Notes: generated from the sequence alone by a model not told the origin. 59,705 nucleotides of DNA from Sideroxyarcus sp. (GCA_030652215.1 JAUSBC010000016.1:1-59705), one strand, 5' to 3'; positions 1-7,604 are shown, numbered from the stretch's first letter. Program-made: numbers and translations.

Positions 1-1
1 A

Positions 2-382
2 CTGGTGATCGACAAATGGCTGCAAGTGCAGTCAACCAGCCGTCGCCCCGGCACACTGGCAGAAGTGGAACGGCTGGTCGCGCATCCCGCGTTCGACCTG
101 CGCAACCCGAACAAGGTCTACGCCCTGCTGCGCGCCTTCGGCAGCAACCATGTGCGCTTCCACGCCGCCGACGGCAGCGGCTACCGCTTCCTCGCCGAAC
201 AAACGCGCAAACTCGACGGCATCAACCCCCAAGTCGCGGCGCGACTGGCACGCTGCTTCGACCGCTGGCGCAGGTTTGATGCCACGCGCCAGGCACACGC
301 ACGCGCGGCGCTGGAAATGCTACGCAACCACAAGGGACTGTCGCGGGATGTATTTGAGATTGTGGAGAGGTCGTCGGGGTAA
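2..382 (+). CDS. pepN: Aminopeptidase N, C-terminal end (partial)
   Basis: This is the last ~126 residues of an open frame that enters from the left edge. The sequence shows FHAADGSGYRFLAE, NPQVAARLAR and RFDATRQ, followed by a helical tail ending in EIVERSSG. That matches the end of the helical C-terminal domain of PepN-type M1 aminopeptidases (E. coli PepN has FHAEDGSGY and NPQVASRL at the same place). PepN is a cytosolic zinc peptidase that removes N-terminal residues from peptides; its zinc site lies outside the window. The GTG at position 5 is internal, not a real start. A second, diverged copy of the last ~74 codons lies at 1348-1568, so this 3' end has been duplicated. Confidence 0.9.
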   Translation: MVIDKWLQVQSTSRRPGTLAEVERLVAHPAFDLRNPNKVYALLRAFGSNHVRFHAADGSGYRFLAEQTRKLDGINPQVAARLARCFDRWRRFDATRQAHARAALEMLRNHKGLSRDVFEIVERSSG

Positions 383-427
383 AGAAGGACGTATCAGCGG
401 CCTTCAAACTCCACTGCAGGATCAAAC

Positions 428-566
428 GTAGGTTGGGCAGTGCGAATGGGTAACGGCGCAGCCGTTGGGACCCATCGGCCTCCCCCTTGCGGGGGAAGCG
501 CAGCGTGCCCAACACCGATAAGCATGCACTCATTTGTTGGGCACGCTACGCTTTGCCCAACCTACG
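428..566. repeat. Interrupted GTAGGTTGGGC palindrome, copy 1
   Basis: The outer arms GTAGGTTGGGC and GCCCAACCTAC form a long inverted repeat, with inner arms AGCGTGCCCAAC and GTTGGGCACGCT. The left arm is interrupted at about 440-495 by a ~56-base GC-rich element: a hairpin of GGGTAACGG with CCGTTGGGACCC, then GGCCTCCCCCTTGCGGGGG. The same interrupted form recurs at 29386-29517. Uninterrupted forms are at 7605, 27792 and 54811. It lies between genes; its function is unknown. Confidence 0.85.
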
Positions 567-571
567 CGGCT

Positions 572-592
572 GAGGTTTATCACAAGGCGTGA
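572..592 (+). pseudogene. Last codons of a thiC-like gene (remnant)
   Basis: The bases GAGGTTTATCACAAGGCGTG read E-V-Y-H-K-A followed by a stop (TGA 590-592). The same 20 bases occur at 2684-2703, where they end a longer thiC-like fragment. Here only the tail survives and it abuts the repeat on its left. It could instead be a short attachment-type direct repeat; the sequence alone does not decide. Confidence 0.45.
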
Positions 593-652
593 CAGGTTTC
601 CCGTTCGCGTTGTGACTCGAAGGGTGAATCCACAATAATCTCCCGGACTCGC

Positions 653-658
653 TATAAT
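653..658 (+). promoter_or_regulatory. Possible -10 box before the MNT gene
   Basis: A perfect TATAAT lies 29 bases before the ATG at 688. No good -35 hexamer is visible at the usual distance, so this is a weak or activator-dependent candidate. Confidence 0.35.
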
Positions 659-687
659 CGCGCCATCAATACAAGACGAACGACGCC

Positions 688-978
688 ATGCGCCCTTCCA
701 TAGCACTACAAAACCACCGTGAAGCCATACGCGAAATCGCCCTGCGCCATCGCGTGCGCAACGTGCGTGTGTTTGGCTCCGTGCTGCATGGCGAAGACAC
801 CGAAGACAGCGACCTCGACCTGCTGGTCGAACCCACCTCCGAAACCACACTTTTCGATATTGGCGCCATCCAGTATGAATTGAAAAAGTTGCTCGGAATA
901 ACCGTAGATGTCCTGACCCCCGGCGCGCTGCCGGACAGCTTCAAGGAGCGCGTAATGAAAGAGGCCGTGCCAGTATGA
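688..978 (+). CDS. mntA: MNT-type nucleotidyltransferase (MntA-like antitoxin)
   Basis: This 96-residue protein is a minimal nucleotidyltransferase. It has VRNVRVFGSVLHGEDTEDSDLDLLVE near residues 24-49, which holds the GSx10DxD signature, and a third acidic residue in VDVLTP near 82-84. In HEPN-MNT toxin-antitoxin pairs this protein silences the HEPN RNase by adding AMP to a tyrosine in the toxin's RX4HXY motif. The gene appears complete. Its stop (TGA 976-978) overlaps the ATG (975) of the following HEPN gene, the usual arrangement of the pair. The partner is frameshifted, so the antitoxin seems to be an orphan. Confidence 0.88.
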   Translation: MRPSIALQNHREAIREIALRHRVRNVRVFGSVLHGEDTEDSDLDLLVEPTSETTLFDIGAIQYELKKLLGITVDVLTPGALPDSFKERVMKEAVPV

Positions 979-1335
979 GCAAGGCCGATGCGCTCCGATT
1001 GCCGGAATATCTGCGCCATATTCTTGAAGCAATTGAACGCATCCACCACTAGTCGAGAACGTAGACGAAATTGCTTTTCTGAATGATCAGAAAACTCAGG
1101 ATGCGGTGATAAGAAACTTTGAAGTTATCGGTGAGGCTTCGCGCAACATCGAGCGCTATCACAAGCAATTTGCCGACGAACACGAGTATCTTCCACTGGG
1201 TTCGCCTACGAAATGCGCAATGCCCTTGCGCATGGGTACTTCAAGGTCGACCTGGAAATCGTTTGGAAGACCATTCATTCCAGCCTGCCGCAACTGCACG
1301 CGCAAATCAAACAACTTCTCGACGAAATCAATTAA
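975..1335 (+). pseudogene. HEPN-domain RNase toxin (HepT-like, DUF86), frameshifted
   Basis: Reading from the ATG at 975 gives an HepT-like N-terminus ending in EAIERIHH and then a stop at 1050-1052. Loss of one base there explains it: in the next frame the protein continues as VENVDEIAFLNDQKTQDAVIRNFEVIGEASRNIE. A second frame change near 1200 restores FAYEMRNALAHGYFKVDLEIVW and the tail ending in LLDEIN, stop 1333-1335. RNALAHGY is the RX4HXY catalytic and AMP-acceptor motif and is still intact in sequence. All parts of the gene are present, so the damage looks recent. Two sequencing or assembly errors in one small gene are possible but less likely. Confidence 0.85.
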
Positions 1336-1347
1336 GCCTGCGCAACT

Positions 1348-1568
1348 TCGCCGCCGACGGCAGCGGCTACCGCTTCCTCGCCGAACAAACGCGCACGCTC
1401 GACGGCATCAATCCCCAGGTTGCGGCAAGACTGGCACGCTGCTTCGACCGCTGGCGCAGGTTTGATGCCACGCGTCAGGCACATGCGCGTGCCGCGTTGG
1501 AAATGCTGCGCAACCACAAGGGACTGTCGCGTGATGTATTTGAGATTGTGGAGAGGTCGCTGGGGTGA
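1348..1568 (+). pseudogene. Second copy of the pepN 3' end
   Basis: The frame from 1348 to the TGA at 1566-1568 repeats the end of pepN (compare 160-382): AADGSGYRFLAEQT, NPQVAARL and so on to EIVERSLG. The two copies differ at under twenty positions, most of them synonymous third-base changes. That pattern means the copy diverged while it was still a selected gene, so it probably came from a relative's pepN rather than from decay of a local duplicate. It joins directly to the end of the HEPN gene, about 12 bases after its stop. Confidence 0.85.
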
Positions 1569-1710
1569 CGGAGGGCTACTGGGCGAACGAAGGCGGGGAT
1601 AGCGAATCGGCGGATGAACTATGCGAATTTATTGGGTGGCCAGCCGCGAAGTCGTGATTCGTTCGCTCACTTCAATGAAACTATTTCGATGCTGCCCCAT
1701 TTTGCTTGGC

Positions 1711-2606
1711 TTATTTCTTCCCCAATTTACTTTTGCCCGGAGGTAAATAACTTTCTGCAGAAACCACCCGCTTGCCCGTTTTACCTTCCAGTTCCAGCCG
1801 TGCATTCCTGGCGATCCCGCCGCCGGCTCTCGCCGCATCTTCATTCTCGTTCATGCCCGTCGCCTCCACGCTCTCGGCGATCTGGCGCGTGGATAATTCT
1901 GCCAGCGCGGTAAAGATCAATTCGGCCTCGCTCATGTGGTCGCGCAGATTTTGCGTCTTCAAGCCGTTCATCGCCTTGTGCGCCTTCACGTGCACCTCCG
2001 ACACGTTACTGGCGAAGCCAGCCGATTGCGGGAGGAGGTGCAATGCGGCCATTCCCGCACCCGTCGCATTCGCGCACCGTGTTATGGCCGCACTTCCGCC
2101 CACTCCTGATGAATGATGTTGGTGAGGATCGCGTATTCCTCGCCTTCCTTGATGTCGTGCTCTTTCCAATAGTCCGTCAATTTGTTGCGCGTCTCCTGCC
2201 CGGTCATGCGCTGCTGAATCCACTTCTCGCTGCGCCCGTGCTTCTGCCACGTCTCGCGGGCGCGCTCCAGCGAGAGTGCAGGATCGGCCATCTCCTGCAT
2301 CCGCTCGTAGCCCACCTTCGCCAGCCACAGCTTGATCGGCTCCGCTTTCGGGCTGGGCACGGACTGCACCAGGCGCAGCAAGGTTTCGGCGGTGGCGACA
2401 TCGGTCAGGTAATTCTTGACGTCAGCGGCGGGCAATTTCAGTCGGTGACATTTTGTAACCGACTCACTGCCTTCTTGCTTAGCCGGTTCTTCAGCACCTT
2501 CCAATAGTTTCTGGCGGCCTGATAATCCGGCTGTTGCGTCAACACCTGCACGATGTCCACAACCGAAAACCACCACATCTCAGTGGACTCGACATACACG
2601 CGACGA
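1711..2606 (-). pseudogene. dinD: DNA-damage-inducible protein D (DinD), disrupted
   Basis: Read on the minus strand, the pieces are RRVYVESTEMWWFSVVDIV, LTQQPDYQAARNYW, KLWLAKVGYERMQEM, RSEKWIQQRMTGQETRNKL and EEYAILTNIIHQEWAEV; then, after a break, GLKTQNLRDHMSEAELIF to SYLPPGKSK. All match DinD, a protein of the SOS response whose E. coli member binds and inhibits RecA filaments. There are three lesions: the N-terminus is missing before RRVY, a one-base shift lies near 2490, and an 89-base insertion (2002-2090) splits HQEWAEV from the SEVHVKAHK that follows. Several lesions of different kinds make this a true pseudogene. Confidence 0.88.
2002..2090. repeat. 89-base insertion inside dinD, with inverted repeat
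   Basis: These bases have no counterpart in DinD proteins and shift the frame. Inside, GCGGCCAT (2045-2052) and ATGGCCGC (2084-2091) form an 8-base inverted repeat 47 bases end to end. It may be a small non-autonomous repeat. The CAC trinucleotide at both edges could be a target duplication but is too short to be convincing. Confidence 0.5.
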
Positions 2607-2701
2607 AGGAAGGACTATCCGAACGGGAGGCGCTGAAGAAAAGGATGGAAGTGAAGTCGGTGGAGTTTTTGAAGCAGGGGGCGGAGGTTTATCACAAGGC
2701 G
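2600..2701 (+). pseudogene. ThiC C-terminal fragment
   Basis: The frame from 2600 reads KEGLSEREALKKRMEVKSVEF and then LKQGAEVYHKA. This resembles the C-terminal tail of phosphomethylpyrimidine synthase ThiC (thiamine pyrimidine synthesis), which ends in a similar helix and a GAEVY/GAEIY motif. The catalytic domain and the C-terminal cysteine motif that binds the iron-sulfur cluster are absent. The stop is altered to TGC. Its left edge abuts the start of the dinD remnant on the opposite strand. The identification rests on memory of the family tail, hence moderate confidence. Confidence 0.5.
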
Positions 2702-2784
2702 TGCGCGCGCTCATCGCAAGCGGCGCAACGACGCGCGATATTCAGGCGGCGTTTACGACACCATAAAGAGCACGAATCGGCGCG

Positions 2785-2940
2785 ATGAAAACAATAACGA
2801 TTGATGTCCGGCCATTGACCGACACGCCGGGTGATTTCACCCAACCCTGGGAGAGCGGCAAGAACTCCGCGCCGCGCATCAGCTTTGAATCGCCAGCGTT
2901 GTTGTTCAAAATGCTGTCAGGCAAGCGATGCTCGGCTTTG
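2785..2940 (+). pseudogene. Truncated HVO_A0114-like DNA-binding regulator
   Basis: The first ~50 codons read MKTITIDVRPL, DFTQPWESGK, ARISFESPALLFKMLSGKR. This matches the N-terminus of the small HVO_A0114-type putative regulators, where the next stretch is RWELL followed by a winged helix and the VKAVHGDV segment. Here the match stops after GKRCSAL and the frame runs into unrelated sequence to a stop near 3024. The DNA-binding domain is lost, so this is a stump. Confidence 0.6.
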
Positions 2941-3017
2941 TATTGTGGAGGCATTTCGATGCTGACCTCACCGCTGCGGGATCGATGGAGTCTGCCCCCT
3001 CTATTATCCCGCTTGTT

Positions 3018-4859
3018 TCACTGAACCTTTAGCTCACTGAACAGAGTACTCAATACCTCAAACAACAATTTTGCATTTGTTCGAGTTGATGCATCGAGCT
3101 CAATTTCCTGAGACTCTTTGTTAACTTTCTCGATAAATTTCTTCGAAAGTAACACTTTGTCCTTGCCTTTCATGAAATCAGAATTACGGCCAGCAAACAA
3201 TAATGTAGGGTCTGCAATGACAAATTTTACAAAATCTTCTTTTGAAAATATATCCTCTATTGCGCCATCGACAGGCAATTTGGCCACTAACTCTGTATTA
3301 ATTGTTAGCCACTCTTTCTTTATGTGTTTCAGTGCATCCTTATAAGCTTGGTCGTTATCGTATAGATAAACAACATTACACCCCCAGCCTTGGAGGATTG
3401 TGCCGATCTTTGGCATGTTCCCTGAGCAACCTCCCGATACAAAATTTACGCTCTCCCACTCAAAAAGTCTCTTAAGAGCGTTTAAGTAGAAGTAGTCGGA
3501 TGCACCTTCAACGATAACGTTATTTCTCTGGTTAATATTGGCAATGCCGTTGGTTAGCTCAAGGCCGATCGAAGTTAGGATTGGGGTTAAGGTTTCCTTG
3601 TCTGAAACACTGTGGACTTTATTCTCAATGACCGTACCCCTGTCATCAAACTTTTGAACCAATCTAATTCGATCCAATTTGTCTGACTCAATTAAGTAAG
3701 GAGAATGAGTTGAAAAGATAACTTGCACCTCTTCTCCTGCAGTTTCCAGATTCTTCAAAATGTCTCGTTGTGCATTAGCGTGAAGATACAAACCAGGCTC
3801 ATCAATCAAAATTACGTTTCGTACAGACTCCTTCGCCCGTGCGGACACTTTTATATAAAACGCCAGATGCCATCTGCGACCTTGGCTTCGAATCTCTGGT
3901 TCGTAATAATGCCCATCTTCCTCTATCCAAAACATTAGCTTTTCGTTGTCCCACTCAATTAGCAATTGAGATAGATCTTGGCTCCAGAATTGCCTAAAAT
4001 CATTATTTAGTTCTGTATTTAGGTATTTTTTGTGATGCATCTTATTTCGATCATTGTCCCCCGAAATGACGTCAATATTGATGTCGGTAATTTCCTTAAG
4101 ATCACTAATCCACTCGCTGTCCTTTAGCTCATCTAATGGGATGGTATTCGGAAATACATCATCGAATGAGCTAAACATAATAAAATTCGGGAGCCATTCA
4201 ATTAGCTCACGACTGAATAACATACGTGGCGAGACCTGATTTGATTCTGCGGAATCGAAACATTCGATTAGAATATGTAAACCGGTCTTTAAGGTTTGCT
4301 GATCAGTGGTTGAGAAACTGGCTAAGTGCGGTGTGATGTTTGTCTGATACTGTACAAAAATATTCTTTGCTTTATTGAGGTCGGTCAAGGTGAGGGTGGG
4401 TAGGGCAATAACTTTGCTTGCAACTTCTTTGATGGATCGCGTGGCGATAGCATCATATGCGTCTCGAATTCGCTGAATGTAATCAATGTCGGATTCAGGC
4501 AGGAATCGTTCCACAAAATCACCTGAGATCGAATACGTATTGGAAGCCGCCTTGGTAACACATATTTCAGCTTTGCTGGGGAGTGCAGTAATGTCTAATT
4601 CAGCGTTCTCGCATATTCCATCCAAGTCATCATGTTCAATTTCAAACCAAATTGAAATTTCAGGCATCTCGCTGTGAGTGATTGGATATGCACTCTTTCG
4701 AATTGGCTCCCCGGAATTGAAATCTTCTAGGGCTTCAAGAATTGAGCTTTTGCCAGCCTCATTTTTCCCAGCCAGAATAGTGACTCGCTCTGAAGGATAG
4801 CAATACCCTGAATCAATTATCGATTTGTAGTTAAGAATTCTAAATTTGAGGATTTTCAT
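3018..4859 (-). CDS. OLD-family ATPase with C-terminal TOPRIM nuclease domain
   Basis: This ~613-residue protein has an N-terminal RecF/SMC-like ATPase head: Walker A GKNEAGKS at ~31-38 and Walker B VILIDEPGLYLH at ~350, followed by FSTHSPYLIE. A C-terminal TOPRIM domain has the glutamate of NVIVEGASD at ~445 and the DxD of YLYDND at ~500. That order defines OLD nucleases, several of which act in phage defence. No UvrD-like helicase (GajB) or other defence partner is adjacent, so Gabija is not supported and it looks like a stand-alone class 1 OLD protein. The gene is clearly AT-richer than its surroundings and sits beside broken accessory genes, which suggests transfer. I prefer the ATG at 4859 to a TTG nine bases upstream; no strong ribosome site is visible for either. 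Confidence 0.88.
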   Translation of the reverse strand: MKILKFRILNYKSIIDSGYCYPSERVTILAGKNEAGKSSILEALEDFNSGEPIRKSAYPITHSEMPEISIWFEIEHDDLDGICENAELDITALPSKAEICVTKAASNTYSISGDFVERFLPESDIDYIQRIRDAYDAIATRSIKEVASKVIALPTLTLTDLNKAKNIFVQYQTNITPHLASFSTTDQQTLKTGLHILIECFDSAESNQVSPRMLFSRELIEWLPNFIMFSSFDDVFPNTIPLDELKDSEWISDLKEITDINIDVISGDNDRNKMHHKKYLNTELNNDFRQFWSQDLSQLLIEWDNEKLMFWIEEDGHYYEPEIRSQGRRWHLAFYIKVSARAKESVRNVILIDEPGLYLHANAQRDILKNLETAGEEVQVIFSTHSPYLIESDKLDRIRLVQKFDDRGTVIENKVHSVSDKETLTPILTSIGLELTNGIANINQRNNVIVEGASDYFYLNALKRLFEWESVNFVSGGCSGNMPKIGTILQGWGCNVVYLYDNDQAYKDALKHIKKEWLTINTELVAKLPVDGAIEDIFSKEDFVKFVIADPTLLFAGRNSDFMKGKDKVLLSKKFIEKVNKESQEIELDASTRTNAKLLFEVLSTLFSELKVQ

Positions 4860-5467
4860 GTTTGGCAATTACTTTGTTGGAAGAAATCTGAATTGACAAC
4901 GGCAACATCGAAATTGCTATGGACTGAACAACTCATCAGACAAACAACATAGAGCCACGAATTATTTGGTCTTTGAAGAGGATGTTCGGTGAGTCTCGCA
5001 ATCAAGTGTTTCCCCTTTGCTGAGCAAGCGTGCCGCTGGCGATGCTTCCCGTTACCCTCACCTCAATCCTCTGATGAACTACTAGCCATTCGACTAGGCT
5101 ACAAAAGAATGTAGCCAAGTCGCTGGTTATCCCGCTTGCGGGAGAGGAGGCGAACGTTTCGCTACGCGATTTGTGCGTTAACGCGGGAATCTTTTCTTGC
5201 GCCAGCCATCCTGTTCTGGGGAGTCCGCTGTGAGCCTTGCACCGTGCGTGCGGTGCGATGTGCGTGGGGCGGAGTTGCAAGTGGGACGAACTGTAGGGGT
5301 ATGGGGCGGGTTGTGTCAATTGTACTGAGGGGGTGGCGCGCAATGCCCTGCCCCTTCTTTTTGCTTTAGTCATGCCCCCAACGCCGCCTGTCGGCGCCTA
5401 TTGATCCGGCCAGATTATGTTTGAACTCAGAAGCACAGACACCCCAACCCCTCCCAGCCCCCCTTGC

Positions 5468-5515
5468 ACCCGCAAGGAGTACGCCGGTGGGTACCCCGCT
5501 GCTTTGCAGCGCCCC
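5468..5515 (-). repeat. Two-hairpin mini-element (minus strand copy)
   Basis: Read on the minus strand, a GC hairpin (GGGGCGCTGC, loop AAA, GCAGCGGGG; 5494-5515) is followed by a tail TACCCACCGGCGTACTCCTT then GCGGG. The tail matches 7571-7598 closely although the hairpin arms differ in sequence. It belongs to the same family as the insertions at 440, 24893 and 29398. Confidence 0.6.
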
Positions 5516-5546
5516 TCCCGCAGTCAGGGGAAGAGCAGGCTAGGTT

Positions 5547-5684
5547 CATATTCAACTGGTCCAGCTTGCCCAGGAAATTCTTGTGCTGATCGAAATGTAC
5601 CGCCTGTGTGGAATAGCCGTGCATGCGCATCAAGGATTCTTGAAGCGCGACAGGGTTTCTTTCGCAGTATGTGCTGTTGTGCAC
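5547..5684 (-). pseudogene. Bacteriohemerythrin gene fragment
   Basis: On the minus strand about 100 bases read ALQESLMRMHGYSTQAVHFDQHKNFLGKLDQL. This is nearly the same as residues ~58-90 of the intact hemerythrin encoded at 7006-7422 (ALEESLMRMHGYSRQAEHVDQHKHFLEKLDQL). The parts that supply the other iron ligands are missing. It lies about 1.4 kb from the intact gene, with the AI-2E gene between them. Confidence 0.8.
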
Positions 5685-5742
5685 AGAGAATATCGCCCCT
5701 CACCATGCATTCTTCCCAGTGTTAATTTGCGAAGAGGCCTGC

Positions 5743-6978
5743 ATGAAAGATCTGGATTACAGGACGCCTGAACCCATTGCGCCGGACAGGCGCAGCGGAT
5801 TGGCGCGGCGTAAGCGCGTGTTTCGCATCGAGATCGCCCCGTGGACGATTATTACGCTGGTGTTGGTCATCGCCGGTTTGTGGATTTTTGTGCGTCTGCT
5901 GCCGGTCCTTCTGGTGCTGGTGGGTGCGTTGATGATAGTGGGCACGCTGGGCCCAGCGGTGGTTTGGCTGGAACAACGCGGCATGCGCAGGAGGGTGGGT
6001 ATCGCCATCGTCTTCAGCGTGCTGTCTGTGGGGACTGTGCTGGTCTTCATACTCACCATTCCCGAGCTGGTGAACCAGGTGCGCAGCCTGATCAACATGG
6101 AACCCGTGTTGCGCGAGGATTTGGCGGCATGGTTTGCCCGGTATCCGCTCACCGTCAATCTTGCGGAAGCGATGCGCCACGTCCGCTATGACGCGCTCAT
6201 CACCTCTTCTGCCGTGTCCATGCTGAATTTTTTCAGCGTGGTGGTGGAGAGTGTGGCCTACGGGTTCGGAGCGATCTTTCTCGCGCTGTATATGATGCTG
6301 GACCGCGACCGCCTGCGCGGCGCTCTGTTTGCAGTTGTGCCGCGCACACACCATATTCGCCTGTCGCGCATCCTGGTGCACATGAACACAATCGTCGGCG
6401 GCTATATCCGCGGGCAGGCGATCACCAGCGCCCTGATGGGCGCGTTCATATTTATTTTGCTTACCGCGTGTGGGATTCCGAATGCACTGGTATTCGCGGT
6501 GTTCGGCGGCCTGGCCGATGTGCTGCCGTATATCGGCATTTTCCTCACCATGGGCCCGGCGGTTGCGGCGGCATTGCCGTACGGGGCTGTCATCACCACG
6601 GTGGTGTTCTTGATGCTGCTTGCCTACGAGGAACTGGAAAGCCGCGTGCTGGTACCGCTGGTATATGGACGCGCGCTGCGTCTGCCTTCGTCGCTGGTGT
6701 TGTTTGCCCTGATCACGGGCGCCACCTTATTCGGGATCATCGGTGCGCTGCTGGCGCTGCCGGTGGCGGCCACTATCCTGATGCTTATCGAAGAGCTGCG
6801 CGTCGAGTTACCCGGCGAGACCGAGCAGGCCGGTGACGCGGCGACCCGGCATATCGACGAGTACAACGAGCGCGAATACACCCGCAGAACCGAAGGCATG
6901 CCTGCCACAGAGGCCTCCGCCATCGCGGTAGAAATGTCGGGTGAGCGGAAACAGGATGAAGACCGGCCCGTCGTTTGA
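5743..6978 (+). CDS. AI-2E family transporter (PerM/YhhT-like membrane protein)
   Basis: This 411-residue polytopic membrane protein has several hydrophobic helices (about 35-75, 90-115, 170-205 and a C-terminal group from ~225 to 350) and the family's conserved stretch YIRGQAITSALMG followed by GLADVLPYIGIFLTMGPA. Family members export or are permeable to small molecules; some are linked to autoinducer-2 and others to sodium/proton exchange, so the substrate cannot be named. The start at 5743 is chosen because GAAGAGG lies 5-11 bases before it. The tail after ~355 is long, charged and probably cytoplasmic. It appears to be a single-gene unit. Confidence 0.85.
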   Translation: MKDLDYRTPEPIAPDRRSGLARRKRVFRIEIAPWTIITLVLVIAGLWIFVRLLPVLLVLVGALMIVGTLGPAVVWLEQRGMRRRVGIAIVFSVLSVGTVLVFILTIPELVNQVRSLINMEPVLREDLAAWFARYPLTVNLAEAMRHVRYDALITSSAVSMLNFFSVVVESVAYGFGAIFLALYMMLDRDRLRGALFAVVPRTHHIRLSRILVHMNTIVGGYIRGQAITSALMGAFIFILLTACGIPNALVFAVFGGLADVLPYIGIFLTMGPAVAAALPYGAVITTVVFLMLLAYEELESRVLVPLVYGRALRLPSSLVLFALITGATLFGIIGALLALPVAATILMLIEELRVELPGETEQAGDAATRHIDEYNEREYTRRTEGMPATEASAIAVEMSGERKQDEDRPVV

Positions 6979-7005
6979 GGGACGCAATTTTCAGATTTGG
7001 AAGGC

Positions 7006-7422
7006 TTATGCGTCCGGTAGATGGGTGAGATTCACTTTGCCATGGTCGATGATGTAGCGGACAAAGTCCCGATCCTGCGTTTTCATATGGTCCGTATACC
7101 AGTTGCTCAGGTAATGGATGGTGTTCATGGTTACTTGCCGGCTCAGGGTGGTCATCTGCAACTGGTCCAGCTTTTCCAGGAAATGCTTGTGCTGGTCGAC
7201 ATGTTCCGCCTGCCTTGAATAGCCGTGCATGCGCATCAGGGATTCTTCAAGCGCAAAGTGGAAACGTGCATGTTCGCGCAGTTGTTCAAGTTTGAAGAAG
7301 ACATCAGACCAGCCTTCCCGGTTGTCGATTGCCGCGTTGATCACGGTAAACAGGTCAACGATGCCCTTATGCTGGTCGTCGATCTCGGCGATGCCGACTG
7401 AGTATTCATCCTTCCATTGCAT
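7006..7422 (-). CDS. Bacteriohemerythrin
   Basis: This 138-residue single-domain hemerythrin folds as a four-helix bundle holding an oxo-bridged di-iron site that binds oxygen. The ligand pattern is visible: H in DDQHKGIVDLF (~18), H and E in HARFHFALEE (~50-60), HVDQHKHF (~75-80) and DHMKTQDRDF (~112-118). Possible roles are oxygen storage, sensing or delivery; in micro-oxic bacteria these often accompany chemotaxis or c-di-GMP proteins, which are abundant here. A broken copy of its central part lies at 5547-5684. It appears monocistronic. Confidence 0.92.
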   Translation of the reverse strand: MQWKDEYSVGIAEIDDQHKGIVDLFTVINAAIDNREGWSDVFFKLEQLREHARFHFALEESLMRMHGYSRQAEHVDQHKHFLEKLDQLQMTTLSRQVTMNTIHYLSNWYTDHMKTQDRDFVRYIIDHGKVNLTHLPDA

Positions 7423-7550
7423 TTAAGTTCTCTCCCCTGATTTCTTTCTGCTTTCCTGTTTTGCTTTTTAGCAGAAGTGTTGCGGTGTTGCTATCTTAAT
7501 AGCATTCCCCTTGTCGCAGGTCGGGTTAACGGTTTCATCGCGGAGGTGTG

Positions 7551-7598
7551 TTGTCGGGGCTTCGGCCCCATACAACCACGGCCTACTCCTTGCGGGGA
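7551..7598 (+). repeat. Two-hairpin mini-element (plus strand copy)
   Basis: A hairpin CGGGGC-TT-CGGCCCC is followed by TACAACCACGGCCTACTCCT then TGCGGGG. It lies directly left of the uninterrupted palindrome at 7605-7686. The tail matches the minus-strand copy at 5468 and the copy at 24893. Confidence 0.6.
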
Positions 7599-7604
7599 AA
7601 GTCG

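Larger units (their letters stand above)
4860..5742. other. Long intergenic stretch without intact genes
   Basis: About 880 bases separate the OLD gene from the AI-2E gene. I see no convincing coding frame between 4870 and 5430. The right part holds a two-hairpin mini-element on the minus strand (about 5468-5515) and a piece of a hemerythrin gene (5547-5684). It reads as decayed accessory DNA plus the promoter region of the OLD gene. Confidence 0.6.

Noticed and set aside
428..566. CRISPR-like array from the repeated palindromes
   Set aside because: Copies are single, tens of kilobases apart, with no regular spacers and no cas genes.
2..1568. Integrase-mediated island using the pepN 3' end as attachment site
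   Set aside because: No integrase or recombinase gene is visible, the duplicated piece is ~220 bases and diverged rather than a short identical att core, so homologous import fits better.
3018..4859. Gabija or PARIS defence system
   Set aside because: The ATPase-TOPRIM protein fits OLD, but no GajB helicase or other partner gene lies on either side; upstream and downstream sequence holds only remnants.
5002..5373. Minus-strand open frame of ~120 codons in the 4.9-5.4 kb gap
   Set aside because: It has no recognisable motif, a low-complexity composition and no ribosome site; it overlaps another open frame on the plus strand. Treated as non-coding.
5671..5742. Upstream extension of the AI-2E protein to 5671
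   Set aside because: The extra 24 residues do not look like a membrane protein start, whereas GAAGAGG stands right before the ATG at 5743.
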